A DNA stretch of 40,333 bases. It comes from Lachnospiraceae bacterium (GTDB lineage: Bacteria; Bacillota; Clostridia; Lachnospirales; Lachnospiraceae). Below are positions 22,983-31,590 of this stretch, piece after piece. Location: positions 1 through 40,333 of the forward strand of contig JAILLI010000036.1 of assembly GCA_024693225.1 (NCBI GenBank). Direction: 5' to 3'. The notes beneath the pieces are model-generated. The model did not search any database. It saw only the letters and a list, made by a program, of their open reading frames with translations, and was not told the DNA's origin. A program made the position numbers and the translations under genes. Numbering within the stretch: the first letter of the stretch is position 1; each line of letters starts with the position of its first letter.

Positions 22983-23786
22983 ATGAAAAAGTTAAATCTT
23001 ATATTATGTTTAACAGCCTGCATCTTCTGTCTGACAGCCTGCGGCGGGGAAGCTCCCAAGACGCTTGATCCCCAGGTGGCAAGTACCCTTGAGCAGAAAA
23101 CCAGTGATCTGGTCACCCAGTTCCTTGTTGCTCTTGATGAACAGGCAACTGCCGATCTTGTGTCTCAGGGGCCCGAAGCCCTTGAATATGTAGTGGCAAA
23201 CTATTTCGGTACAAACGCCGATGGTAACGCCGTGCTCAGTGCAGTCAAGTCCTGGGACAGCGCGAAGGCGGATATGGGAGATTTCGTTTCCATTACCGAA
23301 ATGGATGCGGAGTATGACGATTCAGGAAGAAACATAAACGTCACCCTTAAGGTGGTCGGTTCAAAGAAGGAAGCCTATGTTGAGGCGATCTACAAAGACG
23401 ATCTGTACAAGACACTGACTTCACTTACAACAAACATTGACTGGACCTTCGGTGAAAAGATGCAGAAGGCAGGCCTCAATACCCTGCTTGGAATGGGAAC
23501 GGTCTTTATCGTTCTTATCATAATCAGTATCATAATCAGTCTGTTTAATTTCATCCCGAAGATACAGGCAGCCTTTAACAAGGATAAGCAGGCTGCTGCA
23601 GAAAAAGAGGCAGCGGTAGACAATACCATCATGCAGATCATTGAAAAAGAAGAACAGGAAGAAGATGATCTTGAACTGGTGGCTGTCATAACCGCAGCAG
23701 TTGCAGCCGCATCGGGAAGCAGTGGGAGTGATGGCTTTGTTGTAAGGTCCATCAAGAGAAGAAATAACAGTGTCTGGAACATGTAA
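22983..23786 (+). CDS. OadG-like subunit carrying an extracytoplasmic lipoprotein domain
   Basis: The 267-residue protein has an unusual layout. A lipoprotein signal peptide ends in the lipobox LTAC (Cys about 20). An extracytoplasmic domain of about 140 residues follows. Then comes one membrane helix (about 168-190, VFIVLIIISIIISLF) and a charged cytoplasmic tail (KDKQAAAEKEAAVDN) ending in LVAVITAAVAAASG and VRSIKRR. The helix, tail and C-terminus match OadG/MmdD-type subunits, which hold the carboxyltransferase to the membrane decarboxylase; those are normally about 80-100 residues without an outer domain. The extra domain looks like a small alpha-beta fold and I do not recognise it for certain. 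It sits between the carboxyltransferase and carrier genes. Confidence 0.8.
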   Translation: MKKLNLILCLTACIFCLTACGGEAPKTLDPQVASTLEQKTSDLVTQFLVALDEQATADLVSQGPEALEYVVANYFGTNADGNAVLSAVKSWDSAKADMGDFVSITEMDAEYDDSGRNINVTLKVVGSKKEAYVEAIYKDDLYKTLTSLTTNIDWTFGEKMQKAGLNTLLGMGTVFIVLIIISIIISLFNFIPKIQAAFNKDKQAAAEKEAAVDNTIMQIIEKEEQEEDDLELVAVITAAVAAASGSSGSDGFVVRSIKRRNNSVWNM

Positions 23787-23802
23787 AACAGGAGGAATAA
23801 AG

Positions 23803-24174
23803 ATGAAAAACTATACAATCACCGTTAACGGAAACGTTTATGACGTTACAGTAGAAGAGGGGACAGGCAGCGCAGGAGCTGCTGCACCCGTAGCCAAGGC
23901 TGCTCCCAAGCCGGCAGCAGCACCCGCCAAGCCCGCCGCAGCTGCCTCAGCAGGAGCAGGCTCTGTAAGGATTGAAGCAGGCGCCGCCGGTAAAGTGTTC
24001 AAGATAGAGAAGAGCGTCGGCCAGGCTGTCAATAAAGGCGATGCAGTCATCATAATCGAAGCCATGAAGATGGAGATACCCGTTGTTGCACCTCAGGATG
24101 GAACAGTCGCAAGCATTGACTGTGCAGTTGGTGATCCCTGTGCGGCAGGACAGCTTCTTGCAACTCTTAACTGA
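23803..24174 (+). CDS. Biotin carboxyl carrier protein of the decarboxylase (MmdC/1.3S-like)
   Basis: The 123-residue protein begins with a short beta-rich stretch (YTITVNGNVYDVTVEE), runs through an Ala/Pro linker (about 25-58) and ends in a biotinyl domain with the motif EAMKME, whose Lys (about residue 89) is biotinylated. It carries the carboxyl group between the carboxyltransferase(s) and the membrane decarboxylase. Length and linker composition match MmdC and transcarboxylase 1.3S subunits. The start at 23803 was chosen because AGGAGG lies nine bases upstream. It follows the OadG-like gene by 16 bases and precedes the OadB-like gene by 20. Confidence 0.93.
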   Translation: MKNYTITVNGNVYDVTVEEGTGSAGAAAPVAKAAPKPAAAPAKPAAAASAGAGSVRIEAGAAGKVFKIEKSVGQAVNKGDAVIIIEAMKMEIPVVAPQDGTVASIDCAVGDPCAAGQLLATLN

Positions 24175-24194
24175 TAAGGGATGGAGGATAAAAA

Positions 24195-25346
24195 ATGTCA
24201 TATGTAGCAAACACATTTGGGAATCTGCTGCAACAGACGGCATTCTTCGGGTTGTCCTGGGGAAATTATCTGATGATAATTGTTGCATGTACTTTCCTTT
24301 ATCTGGCAATAGCCAAGGGTTTTGAACCGCTGTTGCTCACGCCCATTGCATTCGGAATGCTTCTTGTTAACATCTATCCGGATATAATGCTGAAGATAGA
24401 AGAGGCCGCAAACGGAACAGGCGGACTTCTCTACTACTTCTATAAACTGGATGAATGGGCAATATTGCCGTCACTTATATTCATGGGTGTCGGGGCCATG
24501 ACGGACTTCGGACCGCTTATAGCCAATCCCAAGAGTTTTCTTCTCGGTGCTGCCGCCCAGTTCGGTATATATGCCGCATACTTTATGGCCATTGCCATGG
24601 GCTTTAATGACAAGGCAGCTGCTGCCATCGCCATCATAGGCGGTGCTGACGGACCTACATCCATATTCCTGGCCAGTAAACTGGGACAGACGGGTCTGCT
24701 GGGTCCTATTGCCGTTGCGGCATATTCATACATGTCGCTCGTGCCCATAATCCAGCCTCCGATAATGAAGCTGCTGACGACAGAGAAGGAACGTAAGATC
24801 AAGATGGAACAGCTTCGTCCCGTTTCCAAGCTTGAGCGTATACTGTTCCCCATCATCGTTACAATAGTTGTATGTATGATCCTTCCGACAACGGCTCCTC
24901 TTGTAGGTATGCTGATGCTCGGTAACCTTTTCCGCGAGTCCGGCGTAGTAAGACAGCTTACCGATACGGCAAGCAATGCTCTTATGTATATAGTCGTAAT
25001 TCTCCTCGGCACATCCGTAGGTGCTACGACATCCGCCAAGGCATTCCTTAATGCGGACACACTCAAGATCGTTGTTCTCGGTCTTGTAGCATTTGCATTC
25101 GGAACAGCAGCCGGGGTTCTCTTCGGCAAGCTCATGTGTGTACTTACCGGAGGCAAAGTAAATCCTCTCATAGGTTCGGCAGGTGTATCAGCCGTTCCCA
25201 TGGCCGCCCGTGTATCGCAGAAGGTCGGTGCGGAAGAGGATCCTACGAATTTCCTGCTGATGCATGCCATGGGCCCCAATGTGGCAGGTGTTATCGGTAC
25301 CGCTGTTGCGGCCGGAACATTCATGGCCATATTCGGTGTATTTTGA
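24195..25346 (+). CDS. Na+-transporting decarboxylase beta subunit (OadB/MmdB family)
   Basis: The 383-residue, multi-helix membrane protein belongs to the OadB/MmdB/GcdB family, which removes CO2 from carboxybiotin and uses the energy to export Na+. Landmarks are [13 protein letters not shown] (about 96-108), which holds the conserved Asp essential for Na+ coupling in the Klebsiella protein, [18 protein letters not shown] (about 152-169), a central cytoplasmic loop, and the C-terminal [17 protein letters not shown] and [17 protein letters not shown] segments. Length is close to MmdB (about 375). It implies that this operon conserves energy as an ion gradient rather than only carboxylating. 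Confidence 0.95.
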   Translation: MSYVANTFGNLLQQTAFFGLSWGNYLMIIVACTFLYLAIAKGFEPLLLTPIAFGMLLVNIYPDIMLKIEEAANGTGGLLYYFYKLDEWAILPSLIFMGVGAMTDFGPLIANPKSFLLGAAAQFGIYAAYFMAIAMGFNDKAAAAIAIIGGADGPTSIFLASKLGQTGLLGPIAVAAYSYMSLVPIIQPPIMKLLTTEKERKIKMEQLRPVSKLERILFPIIVTIVVCMILPTTAPLVGMLMLGNLFRESGVVRQLTDTASNALMYIVVILLGTSVGATTSAKAFLNADTLKIVVLGLVAFAFGTAAGVLFGKLMCVLTGGKVNPLIGSAGVSAVPMAARVSQKVGAEEDPTNFLLMHAMGPNVAGVIGTAVAAGTFMAIFGVF

Positions 25347-25388
25347 TAGTCCTGTTAAATTTGAATAAAGTATATGGAGGATTTTAAA

Positions 25389-26825
25389 ATGGGTGAAGTT
25401 TCAAAGAAACCGGTCCGCATTACGGAAACGGTACTGCGTGATGCACATCAGTCACTTATAGCAACAAGAATGCCCACCGAGATCATGCTCCCCATCGTGA
25501 GCAAGATGGATGAGATAGGTTATCATTCGATAGAGTGTTGGGGCGGAGCAACATTTGACGCATCCCTTCGTTTCCTTAAAGAGGATCCTTGGGACAGGCT
25601 TCGCAAGCTAAAGGATGGATTTAAGAAGACACCTCTGCAGATGCTCTTCAGAGGTCAGAACATACTCGGTTACAGACCTTACGCAGATGATGTGGTAAAT
25701 GCTTTCGTCGAGAAGTCTGTTGCCAACGGTATAGATATAATCAGGATATTTGACTGCCTTAACGATCTTCGTAATCTTCAGGCAGCCGTTGATGCTACCA
25801 ACCGTGTAAAGAAGCAGGAGGGAAGAGGAAGTGCTCAGGTAGCTCTCTCATATACCCTCGGAGATGCTTATACTCTTGAATACTGGGCAGACACAGCAAA
25901 GAAGATCGAGGAGATGGGTGCAGATTCCATATGTATAAAGGATATGGCAGGCCTTCTTCTTCCTTACAAGGCAGCAGAGCTTATAGCAGCCATGAAGGAA
26001 AACACCAAGCTGCCCATACAGCTGCATACACACTATACTTCGGGTGAAGCTTCGATGACACAGCTCAAGGCGGTCGAAGCAGGTGTTGATGTTATCGACT
26101 GTGCTATATCTCCCTTCGCACTGGGTACCAGCCAGCCCGCTACGGAAGTCATGGTCGAAGCCTTCAAGGGTACACCGTATGATACGGGACTTTCGCAGAC
26201 CAAGCTTGCCGAGATAGCAGATTACTTCCGTCCTTATAGGGAGGAGTGCATAGAGAGCGGACTTATGAGCACAAAGGTTCTGGGGGTTAACATCAAGACC
26301 CTGCTCTACCAGGTTCCCGGCGGTATGCTCTCCAACATGGTATCACAGCTTAAGGAACAGAATGCAGAAGACAGGTATCAGGATGTTCTCGAGGAGATCC
26401 CCAAGGTCCGTAAGGACTGCGGTGAGCCGCCCCTTGTCACACCTTCTTCACAGATCGTCGGAACACAGGCTATCTTCAATGTTCTTATGGGCGAGAGATA
26501 CAAGATGGCTACCGGAGAGTTCAAGGATCTGCTCCGCGGTAACTACGGACAGACCGTAAAGCCCATGAGCGAAGAAGTCATCAACAAGGTCATTCCGGGC
26601 GAAAAGAGGTCAACTGCACGTTCGGCTGAAGCCACAGGTCATGACAAGCCCGAGCTTGAGACCCTTGAGGCCGAGATGAAAGAGTACAAGCAGCAGGATG
26701 AGGATGTACTCACATACGCTCTCTTCCCTCAGGTTGCTGTTGATTACTTCAAGTATCGTAATGCCCAGCAGAGCAAGGTGGATATGAAGAAAGCTGATAC
26801 GGAAGCCGGTGCATATCCCGTATAA
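25389..26825 (+). CDS. OadA/PycB/5S-type carboxyltransferase without biotin domain
   Basis: The 478-residue protein matches the carboxyltransferase part of oxaloacetate decarboxylase alpha, pyruvate carboxylase subunit B and transcarboxylase 5S. It transfers carboxyl between oxaloacetate and biotin. Landmarks are ETVLRDAHQSLIATRM (about 13-28), the cysteine-containing ECWGGATFD (about 50-58), the presumed active-site Lys in SICIKDMAG (about 183), and metal ligands in LHTHYTSG (about 211-217). The C-terminus stops after the conserved domain (YFKYRNAQQ), so there is no biotinyl domain; the separate carrier in this operon would serve it. The start at 25389 has TGGAGG upstream. It is the last gene, ended by the terminator at 26899-26929. 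Confidence 0.92.
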   Translation: MGEVSKKPVRITETVLRDAHQSLIATRMPTEIMLPIVSKMDEIGYHSIECWGGATFDASLRFLKEDPWDRLRKLKDGFKKTPLQMLFRGQNILGYRPYADDVVNAFVEKSVANGIDIIRIFDCLNDLRNLQAAVDATNRVKKQEGRGSAQVALSYTLGDAYTLEYWADTAKKIEEMGADSICIKDMAGLLLPYKAAELIAAMKENTKLPIQLHTHYTSGEASMTQLKAVEAGVDVIDCAISPFALGTSQPATEVMVEAFKGTPYDTGLSQTKLAEIADYFRPYREECIESGLMSTKVLGVNIKTLLYQVPGGMLSNMVSQLKEQNAEDRYQDVLEEIPKVRKDCGEPPLVTPSSQIVGTQAIFNVLMGERYKMATGEFKDLLRGNYGQTVKPMSEEVINKVIPGEKRSTARSAEATGHDKPELETLEAEMKEYKQQDEDVLTYALFPQVAVDYFKYRNAQQSKVDMKKADTEAGAYPV

Positions 26826-26863
26826 GCAAAATATGTTACAAAAAAGAACTATTTATAAATTTT

Positions 26864-26896
26864 TATGATGCAAAATATCATAACGTGTGTTACAAT
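26864..26896 (+). promoter_or_regulatory. Inverted repeat and possible promoter before the TetR gene
   Basis: TATGAT (26864-26869) and ATCATA (26877-26882) form an inverted repeat with a 7-base centre, a size usual for TetR operators. TACAAT (26891-26896) follows and could be a -10 element, with ATGCAA 17 bases upstream as a poor -35. Transcription from it would start right at the next terminator hairpin. Confidence 0.35.
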
Positions 26897-26898
26897 AA

Positions 26899-26929
26899 AC
26901 GGGCAGTCCGATCTGACTGCTCGTTTTTT
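26899..26929 (+). terminator. Terminator of the decarboxylase operon
   Basis: CGGGCAGTC and GACTGCTCG pair around a short loop, followed by TTTTTT. It separates the operon from the TetR gene. Confidence 0.9.
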
Positions 26930-26997
26930 GTGCGACTGTGGGGAGAAGTGATAAGGGTCTGAAGGGGATCTCAAATCTATGTATAAAAGAGGTTGTT

Positions 26998-27546
26998 ATG
27001 GCAAGAAAAGAACAGATCACCAAACAGATCATTTTGGACGGAGCATTTGACCTTGTTAGGACACAGGGGATAGAGATGCTGACGGCAAGGAAGCTTGCGG
27101 CACACATTTCATGCAGTACCCAGCCGATCTTCCGGGTATATACCAATATGGAGGAGCTGTCGAACGAGGTCTTTATCAAGGCCAAATCCTTCTATGAACA
27201 ATTCTGTCTGGATTTTGAACAGAAGAATGAAACGCCTTTTGTGGATCTGGGACTGTGTTATATCACATTTGCGAGAAAGGAACTCAATCTGTTCAGATTG
27301 CTCTTCCTAACCCCCCATGATGATAACAATACCATGTATGATCTCATAAACGGAGCCGAGAACGGATTTGTCATCAAACAGCTCCGCAGGATCAAGAATC
27401 TGGATATGAACAAGGCCGGGGATATTTTCATGAAGGTCTTTATATTCATGCACGGTATGGCCTGTATGGCTATATGCGGCGAACTGGATCTTACCACCGA
27501 GGAGATACTGCCTACTCTCAAAGAGACTATAGAGGGATTCTTTTAA
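26998..27546 (+). CDS. TetR/AcrR-family transcriptional regulator
   Basis: The 182-residue protein has an N-terminal TetR-type helix-turn-helix (about 8-52: ILDGAFDLVRTQGIEMLTARKLAAHI in outline, landmark LTARKLAAHISCS) and a helical C-terminal half that would hold the ligand pocket and dimer surface. The ligand is unknown. AGAGG upstream of the ATG at 26998 fixes the start; an earlier in-frame ATG has no ribosome site. The inverted repeat at 26864-26882 is a possible autoregulatory operator. The flavoprotein gene follows after three bases, so the two are probably co-transcribed. Confidence 0.88.
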   Translation: MARKEQITKQIILDGAFDLVRTQGIEMLTARKLAAHISCSTQPIFRVYTNMEELSNEVFIKAKSFYEQFCLDFEQKNETPFVDLGLCYITFARKELNLFRLLFLTPHDDNNTMYDLINGAENGFVIKQLRRIKNLDMNKAGDIFMKVFIFMHGMACMAICGELDLTTEEILPTLKETIEGFF

Positions 27547-27549
27547 TAG

Positions 27550-28797
27550 ATGAATGTCTGTGTTGTTGGCGGAGGGCCCGCCGGCATGATGGCGGCGATA
27601 GTAGCCGCGCAAAAGGGAAATAAGGTCACGCTTATCGAACAGAACGAGAAGCTGGGTAAAAAGCTGTTCCTGACGGGAAAAGGCAGATGTAATCTGACCA
27701 ATGCCTGCCCTGTGGAAGAGCTTTTTGACAATATTGTGACCAACAAAAAGTTCATGTACAGCGCTTTTTATGATTTTGACAACGCTGCTACAGTGGTTTT
27801 TTTTAATGACTGTGCCCTTACGACAAAGGTTGAGAGGGGAAACAGGGTATTTCCCGCAAGCGACCATTCATCGGATGTGATCAGGGTACTGAAAAAGAGA
27901 CTTGAAAGCCTGGGAGTTATGATCAGGCTTAATACAAAGGTCCTTGACCTGGTATTGAAAGAAGATGAAAATAGAATTTCGGGCGTTATCATAAAAGACA
28001 ATAAAGGAAATCGGACCCTTAAAGCGGACAGTGTGATACTTGCGACCGGAGGCTGTTCATATCCGGCTACCGGATCTGACGGAAGATCCTTTGACATGGT
28101 CAGGAAGCTGGGTATCAGCCTTAAAGAGGCGGAACCCTCGCTGGTCCCCTTTGAGTGTACCGATACATTGATAAGATCCATGCAGGGTCTGTCCTTAAAG
28201 AATGTAAGTGTCAGGGCAGAATGCGATGGCAGGACCCTTTACAGTGGTTTCGGAGAGATGCTCTTTACACACTTCGGCCTGTCCGGCCCTCTGATACTGA
28301 GTGCTTCGGCTTATATAAGACGGTCTGATTACGAAAAGGGCATAAGGATCAGCATAGACCTTAAACCCGCCCTGTCGCCTGAAGAACTTGACAGAAGGAT
28401 AATAAGGGACTTTGAGGAAAGTCTTAACAGAAACCTGGATAATTCACTTGGAAGACTGCTTCCTTCCAAATTAATACCGGCCGTTATTAAAAAGTCCGGC
28501 CTTGATCCCGGCCGTAAGGTCAATTCAATAACCAAAGAGCAGAGGCTGGCCCTCGGTAAAGTGCTTAAATCTTTTGATATCATGGTATATAAGAACAGGG
28601 GATTTGATGAAGCTGTCATAACAAGAGGCGGTGTGGATGTGAAACAGATAGATCCGGCCACCATGGAGAGCAGAAGTGTTAAAGGATTGTATTTTGCCGG
28701 AGAGATGATAGATGTTGATGCACTGACCGGGGGATTTAATCTGCAGATAGCATGGTCTACGGGCCATAAAGCCGGCGTTTCGCAGATATCGGTATAA
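27550..28797 (+). CDS. BaiN/YhiN (HI0933)-family FAD-dependent flavoprotein
   Basis: The 415-residue protein has an N-terminal FAD-binding Rossmann motif VVGGGPAGMMAA (about 5-16), the family-specific LFLTGKGRCNLTNA (about 39-52), a middle insert domain with FTHFGLSGPLIL, and the C-terminal FAD-binding segment LYFAGEMIDVDALTGGFNLQIAWSTG (landmark AGEMIDVDALTGG, about 382-394). Family members are widespread; a few are reported to reduce bile-acid intermediates or other enoates, but most have no proven substrate, so no reaction is assigned. The ribosome site is weak, suggesting coupling to the TetR gene just upstream. Confidence 0.9.
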   Translation: MNVCVVGGGPAGMMAAIVAAQKGNKVTLIEQNEKLGKKLFLTGKGRCNLTNACPVEELFDNIVTNKKFMYSAFYDFDNAATVVFFNDCALTTKVERGNRVFPASDHSSDVIRVLKKRLESLGVMIRLNTKVLDLVLKEDENRISGVIIKDNKGNRTLKADSVILATGGCSYPATGSDGRSFDMVRKLGISLKEAEPSLVPFECTDTLIRSMQGLSLKNVSVRAECDGRTLYSGFGEMLFTHFGLSGPLILSASAYIRRSDYEKGIRISIDLKPALSPEELDRRIIRDFEESLNRNLDNSLGRLLPSKLIPAVIKKSGLDPGRKVNSITKEQRLALGKVLKSFDIMVYKNRGFDEAVITRGGVDVKQIDPATMESRSVKGLYFAGEMIDVDALTGGFNLQIAWSTGHKAGVSQISV

Positions 28798-28833
28798 GTC
28801 TTTATAGTGAACGGATTTTATTACTTTACAGAT

Positions 28834-28865
28834 CGCATATCCCCGAAGATGATCTTTGATATGCG
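28834..28865 (+). promoter_or_regulatory. Two-tier hairpin upstream of cmk
   Basis: CGCATATC (28834-28841) and GATATGCG (28858-28865) form a perfect 8-bp stem, and AAGAT/ATCTT pair inside the loop. No T-tract follows, so it is a weak terminator at best. It stands about 20 bases before the AAGGAGG of cmk and may affect expression of the cmk-ispH-rpsA group. Confidence 0.5.
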
Positions 28866-28897
28866 GCTTGTTAAAGTCAAGGAGGTAAAGGTAAATA

Positions 28898-29563
28898 ATG
28901 AAAAAGAGCATAGCAATTGACGGACCGGCCGGAGCCGGAAAGAGCACGATCGCAAAACTTGTAGCAAAGGAGCTTGGCTTTATATATGTCGATACGGGAG
29001 CCATGTACCGGGCGATGGCTCTTTATCTGATACGAAAAGGAACGGACAGGGAAGACGAGAAAGCCATAGAGGAGGCCTGCAGGGATGCCGATATCTCCAT
29101 AAGATACGCAGACGGTATCCAGCATGTCTATCTGATGGGCGAGATAGTGGATGATCATCTTAGGACGGAAGAAGTTGGAAATATGGCTTCCGTATCAAGT
29201 GCCAATGCTGCGGTCCGCCAAAAGCTAGTTGATCTCCAGCAGAAGCTGGCAGAAAGTGAGGATGTGGTCATGGACGGAAGGGATATAGGGACAGTTGTTC
29301 TGCCCGACAGCCCGTGCAAGATATTCCTTACCGCATCAAGAGAGGTCCGGGCAAAAAGGAGATATGACGAACTGACGCAAAAGGGTGAAAAATGCGATAT
29401 TAAAAAGATAGAAGCCGATATCAACGAGAGGGATGTGCGGGACATGACAAGGAAAAATTCACCTCTTCGGGTTGCAGATGACGCCATATTGATAGACAGT
29501 TCGGACATGACAATCGATCAGGTAAAGGATGAGATAATAAGATACGCTAAGGAAAGATTCTGA
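28898..29563 (+). CDS. cmk: Cytidylate kinase
   Basis: The 221-residue enzyme phosphorylates CMP and dCMP with ATP. The P-loop GPAGAGKST is at residues 8-16, the substrate region YVDTGAMYRAMAL at about 30-42, VVMDGRDIGTVVLPD at about 123-137 and the lid-like RAKRRYDEL at about 148. It overlaps ispH by one base (TGATG), and the order cmk-ispH-rpsA is a recurrent arrangement in Clostridia. AAGGAGG precedes the start. Confidence 0.96.
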   Translation: MKKSIAIDGPAGAGKSTIAKLVAKELGFIYVDTGAMYRAMALYLIRKGTDREDEKAIEEACRDADISIRYADGIQHVYLMGEIVDDHLRTEEVGNMASVSSANAAVRQKLVDLQQKLAESEDVVMDGRDIGTVVLPDSPCKIFLTASREVRAKRRYDELTQKGEKCDIKKIEADINERDVRDMTRKNSPLRVADDAILIDSSDMTIDQVKDEIIRYAKERF

Positions 29564-30417
29564 TGGAAGTTATAGTTGCAAAATCCGCGGGTTTCTGCTT
29601 CGGCGTGGAAAGGGCGGTGGATACCGTTTATTCCGAGATCGGAAGCAATGAGAAGATATACACACTCGGACCTATAATCCATAACGATCAGGTCGTTTCG
29701 GATCTTGAGCAAAAAGGTGTGACGGTCATCGATGATATCGAAAAGGTCAAAGATCTTGACGGCGGTACCGTCATCATAAGGTCCCACGGCATAAGCAGGG
29801 AAGAGGAGGATATCCTTAAGGCATCGGCCCTTAAGGTCGTTGATGCAACCTGCCCTTTTGTCAAAAAGATACACAGGATCGTCGAAAGAAGCAGTGATGA
29901 GGGAAAGCAGGTCGTAGTCATAGGCAGCAAAGATCATCCGGAAGTCCGGGGAATAATAGGATGGTGCCAAAAAGACTGCCCTGTGTATGTCATAGAAAAC
30001 GAACAGGAAGCAGCCGATCTTTCTTTGGATGATGGCAGAGAGATAACAGTCGTATCCCAGACGACCTTCAGGCTTGGAAAATTTCAAGAATTAGTTGATA
30101 TTTTGCGAGAAAAAGGGTACAATGTTGACGTTGTGAATACAATCTGCAATGCGACTTCAAAGAGGCAGGAAGAAGCCGAAAGGATAGCCTCGGAAGTTGA
30201 TATGATGATTGTTATCGGAGACAGCAAGAGCTCCAACACACAAAAGCTTTACGAGATCTGCAGTCGTGAATGTAAGTGTACGATACATGTACAGACCAAG
30301 GAGAACCTTGAAGCCGGCCGGATAAGGCCGCTCCGACGTGTAGGGATTACTGCAGGGGCTTCCACCCCAAAAAAAATAATCGAGGAGGTTCAAAATTATG
30401 TCAGAATTAACTTTTGA
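29563..30417 (+). CDS. ispH: 4-hydroxy-3-methylbut-2-enyl diphosphate reductase
   Basis: The 284-residue [4Fe-4S] enzyme catalyses the last step of the MEP pathway, giving IPP and DMAPP. The three cluster cysteines are in SAGFCFGVERA (C12), DATCPFVKK (about C104) and NTICNATSKRQ (about C193). The conserved RSHGIS (about 73-78) and SKSSNTQKLYEIC segments are also present. It ends 20 bases inside the rpsA gene. Several Clostridia have IspH and S1 fused into one polypeptide; here they remain separate but overlapping. Confidence 0.96.
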   Translation: MEVIVAKSAGFCFGVERAVDTVYSEIGSNEKIYTLGPIIHNDQVVSDLEQKGVTVIDDIEKVKDLDGGTVIIRSHGISREEEDILKASALKVVDATCPFVKKIHRIVERSSDEGKQVVVIGSKDHPEVRGIIGWCQKDCPVYVIENEQEAADLSLDDGREITVVSQTTFRLGKFQELVDILREKGYNVDVVNTICNATSKRQEEAERIASEVDMMIVIGDSKSSNTQKLYEICSRECKCTIHVQTKENLEAGRIRPLRRVGITAGASTPKKIIEEVQNYVRINF

Positions 30418-31567
30418 ACAAATGTTAGAAGAATCTTGCAAAACAATACACAATGGAGAGGTAGTCGAAGGGTCTGTTATCGCTGTTAAGCCTGAAGAGA
30501 TAATTCTCAATATCGGTTATAAAGCAGACGGGATCATAACCCGGAATGAGTATTCCAATACACCCAATCTTGATCTTACCACTGTTGTGAATGTGGGAGA
30601 CAAGATGGATGCCAAGGTCATCAAGGTCAATGACGGAGACGGACAGGTACTTCTGTCATACAAGAGACTTGCTTTTGACAAGGGCAACAAGAGGATCGAA
30701 GAGGCATTTGAGAACAAGGAAGTACTTAAGGCCGAGGTAGCTCAGGTTCTTGATGGAGGTTTAAGTGTTCTTGTTGAGGAATCACGTGTATTTATCCCTG
30801 CAAGCCTTGTTTCAGACGGTTACGAGAAGGATCTTTCCAAGTATCTGGGTAAGGAGATCGAATTTGTCATTACTGAGTTCAACCCCAGAAAGCGCCGTAT
30901 CATAGGTGACCGCAAGCAGCTTCTCATGGCTGAACGCGAAAAGCTCCAGAAGGAACTCTTTGAGCATCTCAAGGTCGGAGATGTGATAACAGGTGTTGTA
31001 AAGAATGTCACCAACTTCGGTGTGTTCATAGATCTTGGCGGCGCAGACGGCCTTCTTCACATTTCAGAGATGAGCTGGGGCCGTGTCGAGAATCCCCAGA
31101 GAGTATATAAGGCAGGACAGGAAGTACGTGTATTCGTCAAAGAGATCAACGGCAACAAGATCGCTCTGTCAAGGAAGTTTGAGGATGAGAATCCCTGGGT
31201 TGATGCAGCCAGCAAGTTCGCAGTAGGCAAGGAAGTAACCGGTAAGGTCGCCAGGATGACAGACTTCGGTGCATTCATCGAGCTTGAAGAAGGTATAGAT
31301 GCCCTCCTGCATGTATCCCAGATATCCAAAGATCATATCGACAAACCGTCGAATATTCTTTCTGTAGGACAGGAAGTTACTGCCAAGATCGTTGATTTCG
31401 ATCTTGATAACAAGAAGATCTCATTGTCGATGAAGGCACTTCTGCCCGATGAGCCTGCAGCAGAGGCCGCAGAAGAGACAGATGCGGAAGCGGTTTCGGT
31501 TGATATCGATGCAGTGGCAAATGCCGAGGAGGATAATACCGAAGGCAGCGAAGAAGCCGCTGAATAA
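30398..31567 (+). CDS. rpsA: S1-domain RNA-binding protein (30S ribosomal protein S1-like)
   Basis: The 389-residue protein holds four S1 (OB-fold) domains, at about 17-85, 102-166, 190-258 and 275-345. The last two are the most canonical, for example GVVKNVTNFGVFIDLGGADGLLHISEM and its next copy (landmarks NFGVFIDLGG and DFGAFIELEEG). An acidic Ala/Glu tail of about 40 residues ends the protein. Such four-domain forms are the usual Firmicute version, shorter than the six-domain S1 of Proteobacteria, and their role in ribosomal mRNA binding is less certain. GAGGAGG lies inside the end of ispH. Confidence 0.9.
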   Translation: MSELTFEQMLEESCKTIHNGEVVEGSVIAVKPEEIILNIGYKADGIITRNEYSNTPNLDLTTVVNVGDKMDAKVIKVNDGDGQVLLSYKRLAFDKGNKRIEEAFENKEVLKAEVAQVLDGGLSVLVEESRVFIPASLVSDGYEKDLSKYLGKEIEFVITEFNPRKRRIIGDRKQLLMAEREKLQKELFEHLKVGDVITGVVKNVTNFGVFIDLGGADGLLHISEMSWGRVENPQRVYKAGQEVRVFVKEINGNKIALSRKFEDENPWVDAASKFAVGKEVTGKVARMTDFGAFIELEEGIDALLHVSQISKDHIDKPSNILSVGQEVTAKIVDFDLDNKKISLSMKALLPDEPAAEAAEETDAEAVSVDIDAVANAEEDNTEGSEEAAE

Positions 31568-31590
31568 CAGTATAGAAACAAGGAGCAGAA

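Noticed and set aside
24440-25330. 296-codon open frame on the minus strand
   Set aside because: It is opposite the OadB-like gene, whose family match is strong, and its low-complexity translation is typical of an antisense shadow.
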